The translations under genes were made by a program, and so were the position numbers. The notes beneath the pieces are model-generated. The model was given only the letters and a program-made list of their open reading frames with translations, made no database searches and was not told the DNA's origin. Below are positions 24,235 through 35,775 of a DNA stretch of 64,000 nucleotides, one piece after another. Origin of the DNA: Betaproteobacteria bacterium RIFCSPLOWO2_12_FULL_62_58 (GTDB lineage Bacteria; Pseudomonadota; Gammaproteobacteria; Burkholderiales; SG8-41); NCBI GenBank assembly GCA_001772005.1, contig MERI01000027.1, forward strand, positions 62,001 through 126,000, read 5' to 3'. Each line of letters starts with the position of its first letter. The first letter of the stretch is position 1.

Positions 24235-25776
24235 ATGCAACTCAACCCTTCCGAGATCAGCGAACTCATAAAAGGCAGGATCCAGAACCTGGCGAGCACG
24301 GTCGAAGCTCGCACCCAGGGCACGGTCATTTCGGTCACCGACGGCATCTGCCGGGTTCACGGCCTGGCTGACGTGATGCAGGGCGAAATGCTGGAATTCC
24401 CGAAGAATACCTTCGGTCTGGCGCTAAACCTCGAGCGCGACTCGGTCGGCTCAGTGGTGCTCGGCGCGTACGAGCATATCTCCGAGGGCGACACCGTGAA
24501 GACGACCGGCCGGATTCTGGAAGTGCCGGTCGGAAAGGAGTTGATCGGCCGCGTGGTGAATGCGCTCGGCCAGCCGATCGACGGCAAGGGGCCGATTGCG
24601 GCGAAAATGACGGATGTTATCGAGAAGGTGGCCCCCGGGGTGATCTGGAGGAAATCGGTCTCGCAGCCGGTGCAGACGGGGCTCAAGGCGATCGACTCCA
24701 TGGTGCCGATCGGACGCGGGCAGCGCGAACTCATCATCGGCGACCGCCAGACCGGCAAGACCGCGGTTGCCGTCGACACCATCATTAACCAGAAGGGCAA
24801 GGATCTCATTTGCGTGTATGTCGCGATTGGCCAGAAGGCCTCGACGATCAAGAACGTGCTGCGCAAGCTCGAAGAGCACGGCGCGATGGAGTATACGATC
24901 GTGATCGCCGCTTCAGCCTCCGAGTCGGCGGCGATGCAGTACATCGCGCCCTATTCGGGGTGCACCATGGGCGAGTACTTCCGCGACCGTGGCCAGGACG
25001 CGCTCATCATTTACGACGACCTGACCAAGCAGGCGTGGGCCTACCGCCAGATTTCGCTGCTGCTGCGCCGTCCGCCGGGCCGCGAGGCGTACCCGGGCGA
25101 CGTGTTCTACCTCCACTCGCGGTTGCTGGAACGCGCCGCGCGCGTCAACGAGGAATACGTCGAGCGCTTCACCAAAGGGGCGGTCAAGGGCAAGACGGGG
25201 TCGCTCACGGCCTTGCCGGTGATCGAGACCCAGGCTGGCGACGTGACCGCGTTCGTGCCGACCAACGTGATCTCGATTACCGACGGCCAGATCTTCCTCG
25301 AAACCGATCTGTTCAATGCCGGCATTCGCCCCGCCATTAACGCCGGTATCTCGGTGTCGCGGGTGGGTGGCGCCGCGCAGACCAAAGTCATCAAGAAGCT
25401 GGGCGGCGGCGTGCGGCTTGCGCTCGCGCAGTATCGCGAGCTCGCCGCGTTCGCACAGTTTGCGTCCGACCTGGATGAGGCTACCCGCAAGCAGCTCGAG
25501 CGCGGCCGCATGGTGACCGAGCTCATGAAGCAGCCGCAGTACGAGCCGCTGCAGGTCTGGGAAATGGCGTTGACGCTGTTTGCCGTGAACAATGGTTATT
25601 TCGACGACGTCGACGTGAAGAAAGCGCTCTCCGCCGAGCGCTCGATGCGGGACCATGTCAAGGGCGGGTATGGCGATCTCGTCAAGCGCATCGAGGATAC
25701 GAAAGACCTGGGCAAGCAGGACGAAGAGCGGCTGCACCTGGCGATGAAAGACTGGAAGAGCAACAGCACGTTCTAA
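24235..25776 (+). CDS. atpA: ATP synthase F1 subunit alpha
   Basis: Alpha is the non-catalytic nucleotide-binding subunit of the F1 head. The 513-residue protein has the P-loop GDRQTGKTA (about 169-177), the arginine-finger region [12 protein letters not shown], and the [22 protein letters not shown] signature. The N-terminal [14 protein letters not shown] helix binds delta. Length equals E. coli alpha (513). Confidence 0.99.
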   Translation: MQLNPSEISELIKGRIQNLASTVEARTQGTVISVTDGICRVHGLADVMQGEMLEFPKNTFGLALNLERDSVGSVVLGAYEHISEGDTVKTTGRILEVPVGKELIGRVVNALGQPIDGKGPIAAKMTDVIEKVAPGVIWRKSVSQPVQTGLKAIDSMVPIGRGQRELIIGDRQTGKTAVAVDTIINQKGKDLICVYVAIGQKASTIKNVLRKLEEHGAMEYTIVIAASASESAAMQYIAPYSGCTMGEYFRDRGQDALIIYDDLTKQAWAYRQISLLLRRPPGREAYPGDVFYLHSRLLERAARVNEEYVERFTKGAVKGKTGSLTALPVIETQAGDVTAFVPTNVISITDGQIFLETDLFNAGIRPAINAGISVSRVGGAAQTKVIKKLGGGVRLALAQYRELAAFAQFASDLDEATRKQLERGRMVTELMKQPQYEPLQVWEMALTLFAVNNGYFDDVDVKKALSAERSMRDHVKGGYGDLVKRIEDTKDLGKQDEERLHLAMKDWKSNSTF

Positions 25777-25813
25777 GACGAACATCCGACCACGTTAGCA
25801 GGGATAGACCGCA

Positions 25814-26677
25814 ATGCCGGGATCGAAAGAGATCCGCACCAAGATCAAGAGCGTGCAGAACACGCGCAAGATCACCAAGGCGATGGAGATGGTCGCGGCC
25901 TCCAAGATGAGACGCGCGCAGGAGCGCATGCGTACGGCGCGACCGTATGGCGAGAAGATTCGCAACGTCGCAGCGAACATCAGCCACGCCAACCCGGAGT
26001 ACCGTCACCCGTTCGTGGTCGCGCGCGATACGGTGAAGCGAGTGGGCATGATCGTGGTGACCGCCGACAAGGGGCTGTGCGGCGGGCTCAACACCAACGT
26101 GCTGCGGCTTGCGCTGAACCGGATCAAGGAATGGGAAGCGCAGGGCGAAGAGCTCGAAGTGTGTGCGATCGGCAGCAAGGGCTTGGGTTTTATGCAGCGC
26201 CTCGGCGCCAAAGTGGTATCGCACGTCACGGGCCTCGGCGACCGGCCGCACATGGAAAAGCTGATCGGCGCCGTAAAGGTGATGCTCGACGGCTACACCG
26301 AGGACCGCTTCGACCGGCTGATGATTTTTTACACCAGGTTCATCAACACCATGAAGCAGGAGCCGGTGATGGAGCAACTGCTGCCGCTCACGGGCGATGC
26401 GCTCGGCGTGCCAGGGGGCTCCTGGGACTACATCTACGAGCCCGATGCCAAGGCGGTGCTCGACCAGGTGATGACCCGCTATATCGAGGCGCTCATCTAC
26501 CAGGCGGTGGCCGAGAACATGGCCTCGGAGCAGTCGGCGCGCATGGTGGCGATGAAATCGGCCTCCGACAATGCCGGCAACGTGATCGACGAGCTGACGC
26601 TGGTCTATAACAAGTCGCGCCAGGCCTCGATTACCAAGGAGCTGTCGGAGATCGTGGGCGGCGCGGCGGCGGTATGA
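25814..26677 (+). CDS. atpG: ATP synthase F1 subunit gamma
   Basis: Gamma is the central rotor shaft. The 287-residue protein has the conserved N-terminal coiled-coil ([35 protein letters not shown]), the [14 protein letters not shown] segment, and the C-terminal helix [33 protein letters not shown] region. The last six codons (GGAAAV and stop) are copied 90 bp downstream, just before atpD (see the repeat entry). Confidence 0.98.
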   Translation: MPGSKEIRTKIKSVQNTRKITKAMEMVAASKMRRAQERMRTARPYGEKIRNVAANISHANPEYRHPFVVARDTVKRVGMIVVTADKGLCGGLNTNVLRLALNRIKEWEAQGEELEVCAIGSKGLGFMQRLGAKVVSHVTGLGDRPHMEKLIGAVKVMLDGYTEDRFDRLMIFYTRFINTMKQEPVMEQLLPLTGDALGVPGGSWDYIYEPDAKAVLDQVMTRYIEALIYQAVAENMASEQSARMVAMKSASDNAGNVIDELTLVYNKSRQASITKELSEIVGGAAAV

Positions 26678-26767
26678 CGCGACGCCATGGGACGATCGGG
26701 CGACACTCATATGCGTTCAATGCATGTGATGAGGAGACCAGATCGCCCAGGCGCGGCGGCGGTATGA
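26660..26767. repeat. 18-bp direct repeat enclosing a hairpin, atpG-atpD spacer
   Basis: The 18-bp sequence GGCGCGGCGGCGGTATGA occurs at the very end of atpG (26660-26677, including its stop) and again at 26750-26767. The 72 bp between carry nested inverted repeats: GGGCGA (26698-26703) with TCGCCC (26743-26748), CTCAT (26706-26710) with ATGAG (26729-26733), and ATGC with GCAT around a 7-nt loop. It looks like a small insertion flanked by a target duplication, or a local duplication. Confidence 0.7.
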
Positions 26768-26786
26768 AATTGATTTGAACAGTTAG

Positions 26787-28174
<1,388 letters not shown>

Positions 28175-28175
<1 letters not shown>

Positions 28176-28222
28176 TGGGTGATGGGCAATGGGTAATGAG
28201 TAAACTACTCATCACTCATCAC
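28175..28222. repeat. heptamer array with inverted arm, atpD-atpC spacer
   Basis: Four tandem heptamers ATGGGTG, ATGGGCA, ATGGGTA, ATGAGTA (28175-28202) begin at the last base of the atpD stop. After 3 nt come inverted heptamers TACTCAT, CACTCAT and CAC (28206-28222). The inner stem is ATGAGTA/TACTCAT and the outer stem is GTGATG/CATCAC. No T run follows. The hairpin may tune the atpD:atpC ratio. Confidence 0.75.
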
Positions 28223-28233
28223 TAGGGACTGAG

Positions 28234-28656
28234 ATGGCCAACACCATACACATCAACGTCGTCAGCGCGGAAGAATCGATCTTCTCGGGCGAGGCAGAGT
28301 TCGTCGTGCTTCCCGGCGAAGCCGGCGAGCTCGGCATTTATCCGCGCCACACGCCGCTCATCACCCGCATCAAACCGGGCGAGGTACGCATCAAGCTGCC
28401 GGGAGGGGCCGCCGAGGAGCTGATCTTCGTCGCGGGCGGCGTCCTCGAGGTGCAGCCGGGGCTGGTGACCGTGCTTGCCGATACGGCGATCCGCGGACAT
28501 GATCTTGACGAAGCCAAGGCGGCGGAAGCGAAGAAGCGCGCCGAGGAGGCGATGCAGAACCAGACTTCCAAGCTTGAGATCGCCAAAGCCCAGGCCGAGC
28601 TGGCACAGGCTGTCGCGCAGCTCGCGGCGATCCAGAAGCTGCGCAAGAAGCGATAA
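28234..28656 (+). CDS. atpC: ATP synthase F1 subunit epsilon
   Basis: Epsilon is the rotor subunit that inhibits ATP hydrolysis. The 140-residue protein has the N-terminal beta-sandwich ([37 protein letters not shown] and [20 protein letters not shown]) and a C-terminal two-helix hairpin rich in Ala, Lys and Glu. AGGGA precedes its ATG. It ends the atpIBEFHAGDC operon. Confidence 0.97.
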   Translation: MANTIHINVVSAEESIFSGEAEFVVLPGEAGELGIYPRHTPLITRIKPGEVRIKLPGGAAEELIFVAGGVLEVQPGLVTVLADTAIRGHDLDEAKAAEAKKRAEEAMQNQTSKLEIAKAQAELAQAVAQLAAIQKLRKKR

Positions 28657-28734
28657 AGCCGGACGCGCGGCGGCGCCGGTTGAGTCCATGGATTGGACCC
28701 GGCGCAGGGACGCCGTTTAACTCGCGGCACGATC

Positions 28735-30252
28735 ATGGAGCGGCCTCCGAACATTCCCCACAACGTGGACTTGCTGATTGTCGGCGGGGGCATCAACGGC
28801 GTCGGCATTGCGCGCGACGCCGCCGGCCGCGGACTCAAAGTGCTGCTGTGCGAAAAGGACGATCTCGGCGCTGCGACCAGCTCCGCCAGCAGCAAGCTCA
28901 TTCACGGCGGACTGCGCTATCTCGAGCAGTATGAGTTCCGGCTGGTCGCCGAAGCGCTCGCCGAACGCGAAGTGCTGCTGAAAAGTGCGCCGCACATCGT
29001 ACACCCGATGCGCTTCGTAATGCCGCACGTGCCCGAACTGCGTCCGGCCTGGATGATCCGGGTCGGGCTCGTTCTCTACGATTACCTTGCCCGGCGGCAA
29101 ACCCTGCCTGGCTCGCACGGTGTGCGCCTCACGCGCAGCCAGTATGGCGCGGGCTTGAAACCGGGACTCAGCAAGGGATTTGTGTATTCCGATTGCTGGG
29201 TCGACGACGCGCGCCTGGTGGTCGCCAACGCGCGCGCCGCGGCCGACCTCGGCGCGACCATCGTCACGCGCACAGCTTGCATCAGCGCGCGCCGTAGCGG
29301 CGGCCGCTGGCGCGTCACGTTACGCGCGGATGACGGCACGCAGACCGAAATCGTCGCGGAAGCGTTGGCCAATGCCGCCGGACCGTGGGTAAAACAGCTC
29401 CTCGCCGCGACCTTGCGGCAACTGACCACGTTCAACCTGAAACTCGTGAAAGGCAGCCATATCGTCGTGCCGCGGCTTTACGAGGGCGATCATGCCTTCA
29501 TTCTTCAGAACGATGACCGGCGCGTGGTGTTCGCCTATTCCTACGAGCAGCACTACACGCTGATCGGCACCACCGACATTGAAGTGACCGGAGCCCCGGG
29601 TCCGTGCGCGGCAAGTCCCGAAGAAGTGAACTATCTTTGCCGCGCGGCGAACCGCTATTTCGCACGCCAGGTCAAAGAAAGCGATGTGGTATGGAGTTTC
29701 TGCGGCATCCGGCCGCTCTTCGACGACGGTTCAGCCAATCCGTCAGCGATAACGCGTGACTACGTGCTGCGCGTCGACGGGGATACGACCACAGCGCCGG
29801 TGCTGTCGGTGTTCGGTGGCAAGATCACCACTTATCGCAAACTTGCCGAGCATGCGCTGGCACAGCTCGCGCCGTGGTTTTCGCAGATGAAGAACGCATG
29901 GACCGCCGGCACGCCGCTGCCCGGCGGTGATCTCGCGGGAGTGAGCTTCAATCAGTTTGCGAGCGTTCATTTCCAGCGCGACTTTCCGTGGTTGCCGGAG
30001 CCGCTGCGTGGGGCGCTTGCGCGGCGTCACGGTGCGGACGCGTACAAGGTTTTGGGCAACGCCATGTCCTTGGCCGACCTGGGCGAGCCTTTCGGCGCCG
30101 ACCTCTACGCGCGCGAAGTCGATTACCTGATCGAGCGCGAGTGGGCACGCACGGCAGAGGATGTGCTGTGGCGGCGCACCAAGGCGGGCCTGCATCTTAC
30201 GCCGTCCGAGCAGCAGGCGGTGGCACGCTACGTGGCACAGCGCGCCCGGTGA
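28735..30252 (+). CDS. glpD: aerobic glycerol-3-phosphate dehydrogenase
   Basis: GlpD oxidises sn-glycerol-3-phosphate to DHAP at the membrane and passes electrons to quinone. The protein begins with the FAD fold VDLLIVGGGINGVGIARDAAGRG, then SSASSKLIHGGLRYLEQYEF and VRLVxxAL-type segments. The substrate-binding CGIRPLFDDG and FGGKITTYRKLAEHAL are also present. I prefer the ATG at 28735 (505 residues, near E. coli 501); an in-frame TTG at 28693 would add 14 residues without support. No glpK or glpF is adjacent, so it probably recycles glycerol-3-phosphate from phospholipids as well. Confidence 0.93.
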   Translation: MERPPNIPHNVDLLIVGGGINGVGIARDAAGRGLKVLLCEKDDLGAATSSASSKLIHGGLRYLEQYEFRLVAEALAEREVLLKSAPHIVHPMRFVMPHVPELRPAWMIRVGLVLYDYLARRQTLPGSHGVRLTRSQYGAGLKPGLSKGFVYSDCWVDDARLVVANARAAADLGATIVTRTACISARRSGGRWRVTLRADDGTQTEIVAEALANAAGPWVKQLLAATLRQLTTFNLKLVKGSHIVVPRLYEGDHAFILQNDDRRVVFAYSYEQHYTLIGTTDIEVTGAPGPCAASPEEVNYLCRAANRYFARQVKESDVVWSFCGIRPLFDDGSANPSAITRDYVLRVDGDTTTAPVLSVFGGKITTYRKLAEHALAQLAPWFSQMKNAWTAGTPLPGGDLAGVSFNQFASVHFQRDFPWLPEPLRGALARRHGADAYKVLGNAMSLADLGEPFGADLYAREVDYLIEREWARTAEDVLWRRTKAGLHLTPSEQQAVARYVAQRAR

Positions 30253-30273
30253 CCGTGTGCGATAATTTCTTGC

Positions 30274-31653
30274 ATGAAGCTGCCGCTTAATATCGCGATC
30301 CTCGCCGCCGGCAAGGGAAAGCGCATGCGTTCGCGCCTGCCGAAGGTACTGCACCTGCTCGCGGGGCGATCGCTGATTGCACCTGTGATCGACACCGCGC
30401 GTGCTCTAAGGCCGACGAAAATCTGCGTGGTCTACGGGCATGGCGGCGAGCAGGTGCCGCAGGCGATCCGGACTGCCGGCATCAGTTTCGTCAGGCAAGA
30501 ACCTCAGCTCGGCACGGGCCACGCGCTGCAGCAGGCGCTGCCGCATCTGGGGAAATCGGGCGTGACGCTCGTGCTGTATGGCGACGTGCCGCTGATTCGC
30601 GTCGAGACGCTGCGCGCACTCGTCACTGCGGGCGCGAATCGGGTAAGCATTCTCACGGCCGAACTCGAAGATCCGACCGGCTACGGCCGCATCGTGCGCG
30701 ACAAGGATGGGAACATTACCGGTATCGTGGAAGAAAAAGACGCCAGCGCCGTTCAGCGCAAGATCCGAGAGGTGAACACGGGCATCATGGCGCTGCCGAC
30801 GGCGCGGCTTGCGGCGTGGCTATCGCGGCTCGAAAACCGCAACGTGCAGCGCGAGTACTACCTGCCCGATGTCGTGCCGCTCGCGCTCGCGGACGGCATT
30901 GCAGTGAATGCCGTCAAGGCGCGCGACGCGTGGGAGGCGCTCGGTGTCAACAGCAAGGCCCAGCTCGCGCAGCTTGAGCGCATTTACCAGCGGCAATATG
31001 CAGCCCGCCTGCTCGATGAGGGCGTGACCCTGATTGATCCGATGCGACTGGACGTGCGCGGCAGCCTCAAGTGCGGCGCCGACGTGGTGATCGACGTCAA
31101 CTGCGTGTTCGAGGGCGCGGTGAAGCTCGGCGACCAGGTCGAAATCGGCGCCCACTGTGTTCTGAGGAATGTCGCGATCGGCCCGGGTACGCGCGTGGAG
31201 CCGTTTACGTTCATCGACGACGCCAGCATCGGCGCCAACTGCCGCATCGGCCCCTATGCGCGCATTCGGCCCGGGACCCGGCTGGCCGAAGACGTGCATA
31301 TTGGCAACTTCGTCGAGGTCAAGGCGAGCCAGATCGCGGCGCATTCCAAGGCCAACCACCTGGCCTACGTCGGCGACTCGACGGTGGGACGCAACGTGAA
31401 CATTGGCGCCGGTACCATCACCTGCAATTACGACGGCGCCCGCAAGCACCGCACCGTGATCGAAGATGACGTGCACATCGGTTCCGATGTGCAGCTCGTC
31501 GCACCGGTGACCGTCGGCAAAGGGGCCACCATAGGGGCCGGTGCAACTATTACCAAAGACGCGCCGCCGGGAGAGCTGACTTTCACCAAGAAAGAACAGG
31601 TCACCAAACCGGGCTGGAAACGGCCCAAGAAGCAGGAGAGGTTAGAGGAGTGA
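30274..31653 (+). CDS. glmU: bifunctional UDP-GlcNAc pyrophosphorylase / GlcN-1-P acetyltransferase
   Basis: GlmU acetylates glucosamine-1-phosphate and couples it to UTP to give UDP-GlcNAc for peptidoglycan and LPS. The N-terminal uridyltransferase (about 1-230) has [18 protein letters not shown] and YGDVPLI; the C-terminal left-handed beta-helix has hexapeptide repeats and the acetyltransferase segment [22 protein letters not shown]. The 459 residues match E. coli (456). The last codons fall inside a purine-rich heptamer arm shared with the glmS spacer. It is paired with glmS, which makes its upstream precursor. Confidence 0.98.
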   Translation: MKLPLNIAILAAGKGKRMRSRLPKVLHLLAGRSLIAPVIDTARALRPTKICVVYGHGGEQVPQAIRTAGISFVRQEPQLGTGHALQQALPHLGKSGVTLVLYGDVPLIRVETLRALVTAGANRVSILTAELEDPTGYGRIVRDKDGNITGIVEEKDASAVQRKIREVNTGIMALPTARLAAWLSRLENRNVQREYYLPDVVPLALADGIAVNAVKARDAWEALGVNSKAQLAQLERIYQRQYAARLLDEGVTLIDPMRLDVRGSLKCGADVVIDVNCVFEGAVKLGDQVEIGAHCVLRNVAIGPGTRVEPFTFIDDASIGANCRIGPYARIRPGTRLAEDVHIGNFVEVKASQIAAHSKANHLAYVGDSTVGRNVNIGAGTITCNYDGARKHRTVIEDDVHIGSDVQLVAPVTVGKGATIGAGATITKDAPPGELTFTKKEQVTKPGWKRPKKQERLEE

Positions 31654-31728
31654 GAGGAAAGGAGTTGAAAAGCGGCAACGGCGTAACTGCGAATTTTACG
31701 CCTCGCTCCTCTCTCCTGTCTCCTCTCG
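31633..31728. repeat. heptamer array with inverted arm, glmU-glmS spacer
   Basis: Right arm: four tandem heptamers CCTCGCT, CCTCTCT, CCTGTCT, CCTCTCG (31701-31728). Left arm: purine-rich imperfect heptamers from 31635 (GGAGAGG, TTAGAGG, AGTGAGA, GGAAAGG), overlapping the end of glmU. AGAGGAG (31644-31650) pairs with CTCCTCT (31706-31712), and CAGGAG (31633-31638) with CTCCTG (31713-31718). The array ends just before the glmS ribosome binding site GGAG. Confidence 0.65.
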
Positions 31729-31738
31729 GAGTTCGGCG

Positions 31739-33589
31739 ATGTGCGGCATAGTCGGCGCCGTCGCGCAGCGTAACGTCGTTCCCGTTCTGCTCGAAGGCCT
31801 GAGACGGCTCGAGTACCGCGGCTACGATTCGGCGGGCATCGCCGTGCTCAACGGCACGCACGGTGCCGCGTCGTGTGGAGTGCTCCGGCGGCTGCGCAGC
31901 ACCGGCCGCGTCGCCGAGCTGGCCAAGCTGGCCGACCAGCAAGGCCTTTCCGGCACGCTCGGCATCGCGCACACACGCTGGGCGACCCACGGCGCACCTT
32001 CCGAGCGCAACGCGCATCCGCACGTCTCGGGCGGCGTATCGGTGGTGCATAACGGCATCATCGAGAATCACGACGAGATGCGCCGCAAGCTGCAAGCGAA
32101 AGGCTATGAGTTCGCTTCCGACACGGACACGGAGGTCATCGCCCACCTCGTACACTCACACCTTGCCGCAGGCGGCACCCTGTTTGGAGCCGTTCGCCGC
32201 AGCGTTGCCGAACTGGTCGGCGCCTATGCCATTGCCGTCGTCACCGAAACGGACGCGAGCTGCCTGGTGGTTGCCCGCATGGGCGCACCACTGCTGCTGG
32301 GGCTGGGCGCAGGTGAGAATTTCGCCGCCTCCGACGCCTCCGCGCTGGTGCAGGTGACGCAGCGCGTGATTTATCTCGAGGAAGGCGATTGCGCGGAGCT
32401 GAGCCTCTCGGGCGTGCGCGTCCTCGACGCCAAGGGGAACGCCGTCGAGCGCCCGGTGCACGTGAGCCAGCTCACCTCGGAGGCGGTAGAGCTGGGCCCT
32501 TATCGCCACTTCATGCAGAAGGAAATCTTCGAGCAGCCGGGCGCGGTCGCCGCGACGCTCGAAATGGTGACCAACGCGCATGCGCTGTCACCCCGGCTCT
32601 TTGGCGTTGAGGCCGATAAAATCTTCGCGCAAATCGACGGAGTCCTGATTCTCGCCTGCGGTACCAGCTATCACGCCGGCATGGTGGCACGCTACTGGAT
32701 CGAGGCCATGGCGGGGATCCCGTGCACGGTGGAGATCGCGAGCGAATACCGCTACCGCGAGTCGGTGCCGAACCCCAACGCACTGGTCATCACCGTCTCC
32801 CAGTCAGGGGAAACCGCGGACACCATCGCGGCGCTCAATCACGCCAAGTCGCTTGGCCACAAATTCTGCCTCACGATCTGTAATGCGCCGGAATCCGCGC
32901 TGGTGCGCGCTTCCGAACTGCGTTTCCTGACACGCGCCGGACCGGAGATCGGGGTCGCCTCGACCAAGGCGTTCACCACGCAGCTTGCGGCGCTGGTGCT
33001 GCTCGCCATGGTGCTGGCGCGGCTGCGCGGCCGGCTTTCGGCGGAGCGCGAACGCGAACTGATCGGGGCGCTGCGCCACTTGCCGTCAGCGCTCTCGCAC
33101 GTGCTGCAGATTGAGGACGCGATCAAGGTCTGGGCAGTCAAATTCGCCGAGCGCCAGCACGCGCTGTTTCTCGGGCGCGGCATCCATTATCCGATCGCGA
33201 TGGAAGGCGCGCTCAAACTGAAGGAGATTTCGTACATCCACGCCGAGGCCTACCCCGCGGGCGAGCTCAAGCACGGGCCGCTCGCGCTGGTTGATCGGAA
33301 TATGCCGGTGGTGGCGATCGCGCCGCAGGACGCGCTGCTGGAAAAGCTCAAATCCAACCTGCAGGAAGTGCGCGTGCGCGGCGGCGAACTTTACGTGCTC
33401 GCCGACCAGGGTTCGCGCATCGACGCGGCCGACGGCCTGCACGTGATCCGGCTGACCGATCACGCCGGCGTGCTTTCGCCGATCCTGCACACCATACCGC
33501 TGCAACTTCTCGCCTACCACGCCGCACTGCGGCGCGGCACGGATGTGGACAAGCCCCGAAACCTCGCCAAGTCCGTCACGGTCGAATAA
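31739..33589 (+). CDS. glmS: glutamine-fructose-6-phosphate aminotransferase (isomerizing)
   Basis: GlmS makes glucosamine-6-phosphate from fructose-6-phosphate and glutamine, the first step to UDP-GlcNAc. The nucleophile is Cys2 (MCGIVGA, with Met removed), and the N-terminal amidotransferase continues with [13 protein letters not shown] and [11 protein letters not shown]. Two SIS domains follow ([27 protein letters not shown], and [27 protein letters not shown]). The C-terminus ends KSVTVE. Length, 616 residues, is standard. No glmS ribozyme is expected or seen in the leader. Confidence 0.98.
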   Translation: MCGIVGAVAQRNVVPVLLEGLRRLEYRGYDSAGIAVLNGTHGAASCGVLRRLRSTGRVAELAKLADQQGLSGTLGIAHTRWATHGAPSERNAHPHVSGGVSVVHNGIIENHDEMRRKLQAKGYEFASDTDTEVIAHLVHSHLAAGGTLFGAVRRSVAELVGAYAIAVVTETDASCLVVARMGAPLLLGLGAGENFAASDASALVQVTQRVIYLEEGDCAELSLSGVRVLDAKGNAVERPVHVSQLTSEAVELGPYRHFMQKEIFEQPGAVAATLEMVTNAHALSPRLFGVEADKIFAQIDGVLILACGTSYHAGMVARYWIEAMAGIPCTVEIASEYRYRESVPNPNALVITVSQSGETADTIAALNHAKSLGHKFCLTICNAPESALVRASELRFLTRAGPEIGVASTKAFTTQLAALVLLAMVLARLRGRLSAERERELIGALRHLPSALSHVLQIEDAIKVWAVKFAERQHALFLGRGIHYPIAMEGALKLKEISYIHAEAYPAGELKHGPLALVDRNMPVVAIAPQDALLEKLKSNLQEVRVRGGELYVLADQGSRIDAADGLHVIRLTDHAGVLSPILHTIPLQLLAYHAALRRGTDVDKPRNLAKSVTVE

Positions 33590-33610
33590 GGGCGAGCCGC
33601 CCGCGGTTTC

Positions 33611-34384
33611 TTACAATCGTCGCAGCTTGCGTGTTGCGCCGGCAAACAGCAGGTCGTAGAGCCAGTTCGGCAGCACGCGCAGCGCGCGCGCGACGAGCGC
33701 CATTTGCCACGGAACCACGGCGAAGGTCTTCCCACTTTCGATGATGGAAATGATCTTGCGCGCCGCAGTGTCGGCGCTCATCAGGAACGGCATGGGATAA
33801 GGGTTTGGGGCCGTCATCGGCGTGGCGATAAAGCCGGGGCAGATGGTGATGACTGTTACTCCACACCGCGTCAACTCCACGCGCAGGCTTTCGAGATAGG
33901 AGATCGCCGCCGCTTTTGACGCCGAATAAGCTCCGGCGCCGGGCAGTCCGCGGTAGCCGGCGACGCTGGCAATGCCGACGAGCGTTCCCTGCCCTTTGTC
34001 CCGCATCTTTGCGACAAAGGGCTGGAAGGTTTTCACCATGCCCATGACGTTAATGTCGAGCACGTCCTGAAAGGCCTGCACGTCTTCGGCATATTCGGTC
34101 AGTGTGCCGAAGCTGACGCCGGCGTTGGCGATCACGACGTCTGGGCAGCCGTGGTGAGACATGAAATCGCTGGCGGCGGCAGCGAGCCCTACGGCGTCGC
34201 GCACGTCGAGCGGATAGATACGGGAAGGAGAATTGAGCCGTGCCGCGAGCTGCTTGAGCTCGGCTTCGCGCCTTGCGATCAGGCCAAGCGTCGCGCCCTG
34301 CGCCGCGTAGCGCTCGGCCAGCGCTTGGCCGAGACCGCCGGAGGCGCCGGTGATGATGACACGCAGTGAAGTTGCCCGCGCCAT
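33611..34384 (-). CDS. short-chain dehydrogenase/reductase (SDR) family oxidoreductase
   Basis: The 257-residue protein is a classical SDR. It has the cofactor loop TGASGGLG (12-19), NAG (87-89), catalytic S140 and the YSASK motif with Y153 and K157. The Arg after strand two (ARREAEL) suggests NADP(H) preference. A C-terminal extension with VPWQMALVARALRVLPNWLYDLLF is hydrophobic and may contact the membrane. Substrate cannot be told from sequence. It is the last gene of the leftward dsbA group, 34 nt after the second dsbA, and converges with glmS across 21 bp. Confidence 0.85.
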   Translation of the reverse strand: MARATSLRVIITGASGGLGQALAERYAAQGATLGLIARREAELKQLAARLNSPSRIYPLDVRDAVGLAAAASDFMSHHGCPDVVIANAGVSFGTLTEYAEDVQAFQDVLDINVMGMVKTFQPFVAKMRDKGQGTLVGIASVAGYRGLPGAGAYSASKAAAISYLESLRVELTRCGVTVITICPGFIATPMTAPNPYPMPFLMSADTAARKIISIIESGKTFAVVPWQMALVARALRVLPNWLYDLLFAGATRKLRRL

Positions 34385-34418
34385 GTGCTCTAGGCCGCCT
34401 CCAAGGCGCGATGGGCGA

Positions 34419-35081
34419 TTATTTCCTGGCGCGCTGCTGCCGGGCGATAGTGACGAGGTCGTCGAGTATCGGGATCACGCCGCGCACGGAACCGGCCATG
34501 CTGCTCGAGGTGAGATAGCGCCCGTCGACCACCAGTGAGGGCGTGCCCTGAACGTTGTAAGCCTGTGTGAGTTCCTTCGCCTGCTGCACCTTCTGCGCGA
34601 CCTCGCTCGAACTGTAAGCATCCAGCCACTTTTGGCGGTCGATGCCGTGGCGCACCGCCCACTGCGCCATGACATCGGGCTTGCTCATGTGCAGCTCTTC
34701 GACGTGATAGCTGTGATAAGCCCGCTGGTGGAGCCGTTCGATTTCTCCCAGCGCCTCGAGCGTGTAGTAAACCCGCACATGCGGCGCCCAACCGTCTCTG
34801 AGTATCGCGGGAATGCGGCGCAGCGCCACATCCGCCGGCTTGCGGCTGATCCAGTCCTCAAGCGCCGGCTGCAGCTCGTAGCAGTATGGACAGCCGTACC
34901 AAAAGAAATCGATGACTTCGATCTTGTCTCCGGTCGCGACCGGCTGCTGCTCGATCAGGCGGTACTCGATATTGGGTCGCGCGCCTCGCACTTCCTGCGC
35001 GTGCGCGAGCGTTGCCAGCCCCAAAATTCCGAGACAACAAGCGATAATTCTTGAGACGCGAGCTATCGACAATGGAACCAC
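34419..35081 (-). CDS. thiol:disulfide interchange protein, DsbA family (CPYC active site)
   Basis: This exported thioredoxin-fold protein has a signal peptide (IIACCLGILGLATLAHA), the active site C64-P-Y-C67 in FFWYGCPYCYEL, and the cis-Pro loop GTPSLVVDGRY. The helical insert typical of DsbA separates them. The CPYC dipeptide is glutaredoxin-like and differs from the CPHC of its upstream tandem paralogue, so redox potential and partner may differ. The start is GTG three nucleotides after the stop of the CPHC gene; a TTG at 35072 is an alternative. The two are about one-third identical by eye, indicating an old duplication. Confidence 0.88.
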   Translation of the reverse strand: MVPLSIARVSRIIACCLGILGLATLAHAQEVRGARPNIEYRLIEQQPVATGDKIEVIDFFWYGCPYCYELQPALEDWISRKPADVALRRIPAILRDGWAPHVRVYYTLEALGEIERLHQRAYHSYHVEELHMSKPDVMAQWAVRHGIDRQKWLDAYSSSEVAQKVQQAKELTQAYNVQGTPSLVVDGRYLTSSSMAGSVRGVIPILDDLVTIARQQRARK

Positions 35082-35084
35082 GGG

Positions 35085-35750
35085 TTATTTGCCGCCGCGG
35101 TTCTTGCGCGCCAGCGCGACCAGTTCGTCGACGACCCGGAAGAAACGTTCGTAGTTGATGCTGTTATCGGGGTTGAGCGTCATCGATGGCGCGGTCAGGT
35201 ACCTGCCGTCGACGACCAGTGCCGGCGTGCCGGAAATGTCGTAGTTGCGCGTCATGTCCACCGAGCGCTGGGCGCGGGACTGAACCGCAAACGAGTTGTA
35301 GGTGTCGATGAACTTTTGCCGATCGACGCCCCGCTTTGCCGCCCAGTCAAACAGCACCGTGGTGTCCTGCAGCCGGATCTTCTGCTCGTGAATCGCGCTG
35401 AATACGTCATGATGCAGCTTGTCGACCAGCCCCATCGCCTCGATCGTGTAGTAAGCCTTGGTCAGCGGCACCCACGAATCCTGGAACACCGCCGGCACGC
35501 GCTTGAACTCGACGTCGGCGGGCTTGCGCTTCAGCCACGCCCTGAGCGAAGGCTGCAGACTGCTGCAGTGAGGGCAGCCGTACCAGAAGAACTCGAGCAC
35601 TTCGACTTTCTTGCCGCTGTCGGTGGGCTGCTGCGGGTTGAGCAGGCGGTAGTCCTTACCGGCGACGGCCTGCGCCGCCGCCGTGCCGGCCGAAAAAAAC
35701 AACGCGAGCGCGGCAGCGAGCGGGAGGAAACGCTTGAAAAGTTGCATCAT
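35085..35750 (-). CDS. dsbA: thiol:disulfide interchange protein DsbA (CPHC active site)
   Basis: DsbA oxidises cysteines of exported proteins to disulfides. The signal peptide (FLPLAAALALFFSAGTAAAQA) precedes the thioredoxin fold with the canonical C59-P-H-C62 in FFWYGCPHCSSL. The cis-Pro loop is GTPALVVDGRY. Length is 221 residues, as for DsbA. It lies between a SPOR-domain gene and a second DsbA-like gene. Pilus and secretin proteins often need disulfides, but no specific client is shown here. No dsbB is in the window. Confidence 0.93.
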   Translation of the reverse strand: MMQLFKRFLPLAAALALFFSAGTAAAQAVAGKDYRLLNPQQPTDSGKKVEVLEFFWYGCPHCSSLQPSLRAWLKRKPADVEFKRVPAVFQDSWVPLTKAYYTIEAMGLVDKLHHDVFSAIHEQKIRLQDTTVLFDWAAKRGVDRQKFIDTYNSFAVQSRAQRSVDMTRNYDISGTPALVVDGRYLTAPSMTLNPDNSINYERFFRVVDELVALARKNRGGK

Positions 35751-35775
35751 GTCTCCGTGTCAATATCGGCGCAGT

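Noticed and set aside
31654..31738. glmS ribozyme or riboswitch in the glmS leader
   Set aside because: Those are a Gram-positive feature; this spacer is a heptamer array with no matching core.
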